Source of the DNA: Caballeronia arationis | Lineage (GTDB): Bacteria > Pseudomonadota > Gammaproteobacteria > Burkholderiales > Burkholderiaceae | Direction of reading: 5' to 3' | NCBI RefSeq assembly: GCF_001544975.2 | Contig: NZ_FCOG02000001.1 | Location: 124,001 to 188,000 of the forward strand | DNA: 64,000 nucleotides | Shown here: positions 62,966-64,000 of the stretch, piece after piece | Position numbering within the stretch: the stretch's first letter is position 1 | How the letters are laid out: every line of letters begins with the position of its first letter | Program-made: the position numbers and the translations under genes | The notes under the pieces: generated by a model | Told to the model about the DNA's origin: nothing | Database searches by the model: none | The model's input: the letters and a program-made list of their open reading frames with translations, nothing else

Positions 62966-63697
62966 ATGTACAACGCCCAGGGAAAGCTCTCGCAATCCGA
63001 AGTGCTGACGCGCTACGCGCCGCTCGTGCGCAGGCTGGGGCTCCAGCTCGTCGCGAAGATGCCGGCGAGCGTCGATCTCGACGACCTGATCCAGGCCGGC
63101 ATGATCGGCCTGATGGACGCCGCGAACCGCTACAAGGAAGATCAGGGCGCACAGTTCGAGACGTACGCGAGCCAGCGGATTCGCGGCGCGATGCTCGACG
63201 AGCTGCGTGCCAACGACTGGCTGCCGCGCAGCATGCGCAAGACCTCGCGCGAGGTGGAATCGGCGGTGCACAAGGTCGAGCAGTCGCTTGGCCGCTCCGC
63301 GAGCGAGACCGAAATCGCCGAGCATCTGAAGATGCCGCTCGACGAATATCAGTCGATGCTGCAGGACCTGCATGGCAGCCAGCTCATCTATTACGAAGAC
63401 TTCGACCGCTCCGCCGACGACGAGCCGTTCCTCGACCGCTATTGCGTCGACCGTTCGGACCCGCTGTCTGCGCTGCTCGACGGCAGTCTGCGCTCGGCGC
63501 TTGTCGATGCCATCGACAAGCTGCCCGAACGCGAGAAGCTCCTGATGAGCCTCTACTACGAAAAAGGCCTGAACCTGCGTGAAATCGGCGCGGTGATGGA
63601 AGTGAGCGAGTCGCGGGTGTGTCAGTTGCACAGCCAGGCCGTCGCCCGCTTGCGCGCGAAGCTGCGCGAACAGGCGTGGTCGAGCGTGGAAGCCTGA
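62966..63697 (+). CDS. fliA: RNA polymerase sigma-28 factor FliA
   Basis: A 243-residue flagellar sigma factor directing late genes (filament, motors, chemotaxis). Region 2 contains DLDDLIQAGMIGLMDAANRY and FETYASQRIRGAMLDELR, the FliA/sigma-28 signature; region 3 has LPRSMRKTSREVESAVHKVE; region 4 ends with NLREIGAVMEVSESRVCQLH. ATG 62966 follows AAGAGGGGATCAAG. It closes the flhF-flhG-fliA unit. An FlgM anti-sigma gene is not in the window. Confidence 0.95.
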   Translation: MYNAQGKLSQSEVLTRYAPLVRRLGLQLVAKMPASVDLDDLIQAGMIGLMDAANRYKEDQGAQFETYASQRIRGAMLDELRANDWLPRSMRKTSREVESAVHKVEQSLGRSASETEIAEHLKMPLDEYQSMLQDLHGSQLIYYEDFDRSADDEPFLDRYCVDRSDPLSALLDGSLRSALVDAIDKLPEREKLLMSLYYEKGLNLREIGAVMEVSESRVCQLHSQAVARLRAKLREQAWSSVEA

Positions 63698-63715
63698 GCG
63701 TCGCTTAAAGGACGC

Positions 63716-64000
63716 TTATTCGAAGTCGCCGCCGTCTGCGAAGACGGTCTGGCCCTGGCCCAGCGTCTTCGCGCGGTACATCGCGCGATCGGCGGCACGC
63801 ATGAGCGCCGTGATATCGCGATATTGCGCCGGCGCGCCGCCGTAGATCGGGCACGCCCCGATGCTCGCCGAGACGCTCACCGGCCGGTCGTCGACCGACG
63901 TCAGCGCGGCAAGGATCGCGTGGATGCCATCGGCGACGGCGAGCACCGCCGCCCGGTCGGGCACGTGGCGCGCGAGCACGACGAACTCGTCGCCGCCGAG
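63716..64000 (-). CDS. GGDEF-domain diguanylate cyclase (truncated by window edge)
   Basis: The last ~95 residues of a GGDEF protein. The frame is open at the right edge and its first codons read LGGDEFVVL, the active-site motif for c-di-GMP synthesis from GTP. Then come VSVSASIGAC (second conserved block) and LMRAADRAMYRAKTLGQG, typical C-terminal helices. The inhibitory RxxD site would lie upstream, outside the window. Convergent with fliA, 18 bp between stops. Confidence 0.9.
   Translation of the reverse strand, partial: LGGDEFVVLARHVPDRAAVLAVADGIHAILAALTSVDDRPVSVSASIGACPIYGGAPAQYRDITALMRAADRAMYRAKTLGQGQTVFADGGDFE

Overview
The window looks like a piece of the main chromosome of a Burkholderiaceae bacterium, most likely Paraburkholderia or Caballeronia. 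The sequence is visibly GC-rich with strong third-position GC bias. It carries the mnmG-rsmG-parA-parB-(permease)-atpIBEFHAGDC block that is typical of Burkholderia-type chromosome 1, together with trifunctional putA, hemE, priA and flhF-flhG-fliA. Genus is an inference; no rRNA or dnaA gene is in the window. Layout: (1) 1-4.98 kb: the 3' end of mnmC, then two non-coding segments rich in DnaA boxes that are arranged as an inverted, diverged duplication flanking an antiporter gene and a YbdK-type carboxylate-amine ligase gene. I read this as an origin-like region. (2) 5-14 kb: regulators and housekeeping enzymes: a MarR regulator with a C-terminal cysteine cluster, a class I glutamine amidotransferase, a MOSC protein, an Old Yellow Enzyme, a SET-domain protein, a two-component pair, an Lrp regulator, a CYTH protein and a LysR regulator. 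(3) 14-22.8 kb: a LysR-controlled mmsA and GMC oxidoreductase pair followed by a complete five-gene branched-chain-type ABC importer. (4) 23-29.7 kb: a second importer of the same class with tandem duplicated binding-protein genes and a LivM-LivG fusion, ending in a terminator hairpin that contains a perfect parS site. (5) 29.8-43.4 kb: mnmG (with a second parS inside), rsmG, parAB, an SLC13-type permease and the nine-gene ATP synthase operon with a clear sigma-70 promoter. (6) 43.5-60 kb: an acyl-CoA ligase, an esterase, a periplasmic cyclohexadienyl dehydratase-like protein, hemE, priA, a 57-residue membrane protein, putA, a LivJ-type binding protein, and a minus-strand group (cytochrome b561-like, PepSY, TPP enzyme). 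(7) 60.3-64 kb: flhF, flhG, fliA and the 3' end of a GGDEF gene. Most genes lie on the plus strand, as expected for the leading strand of a replichore leaving an origin at the left end. ParA and ParB encoded here would act on the parS sites at 29.7 and 31.2 kb. The most interesting non-coding signals are the mirrored DnaA-box modules, a parS that doubles as a terminator stem, a probable small RNA near 23.0 kb, an unexplained minus-strand transcription unit near 45.5 kb, and a terminator hairpin in the putA leader.
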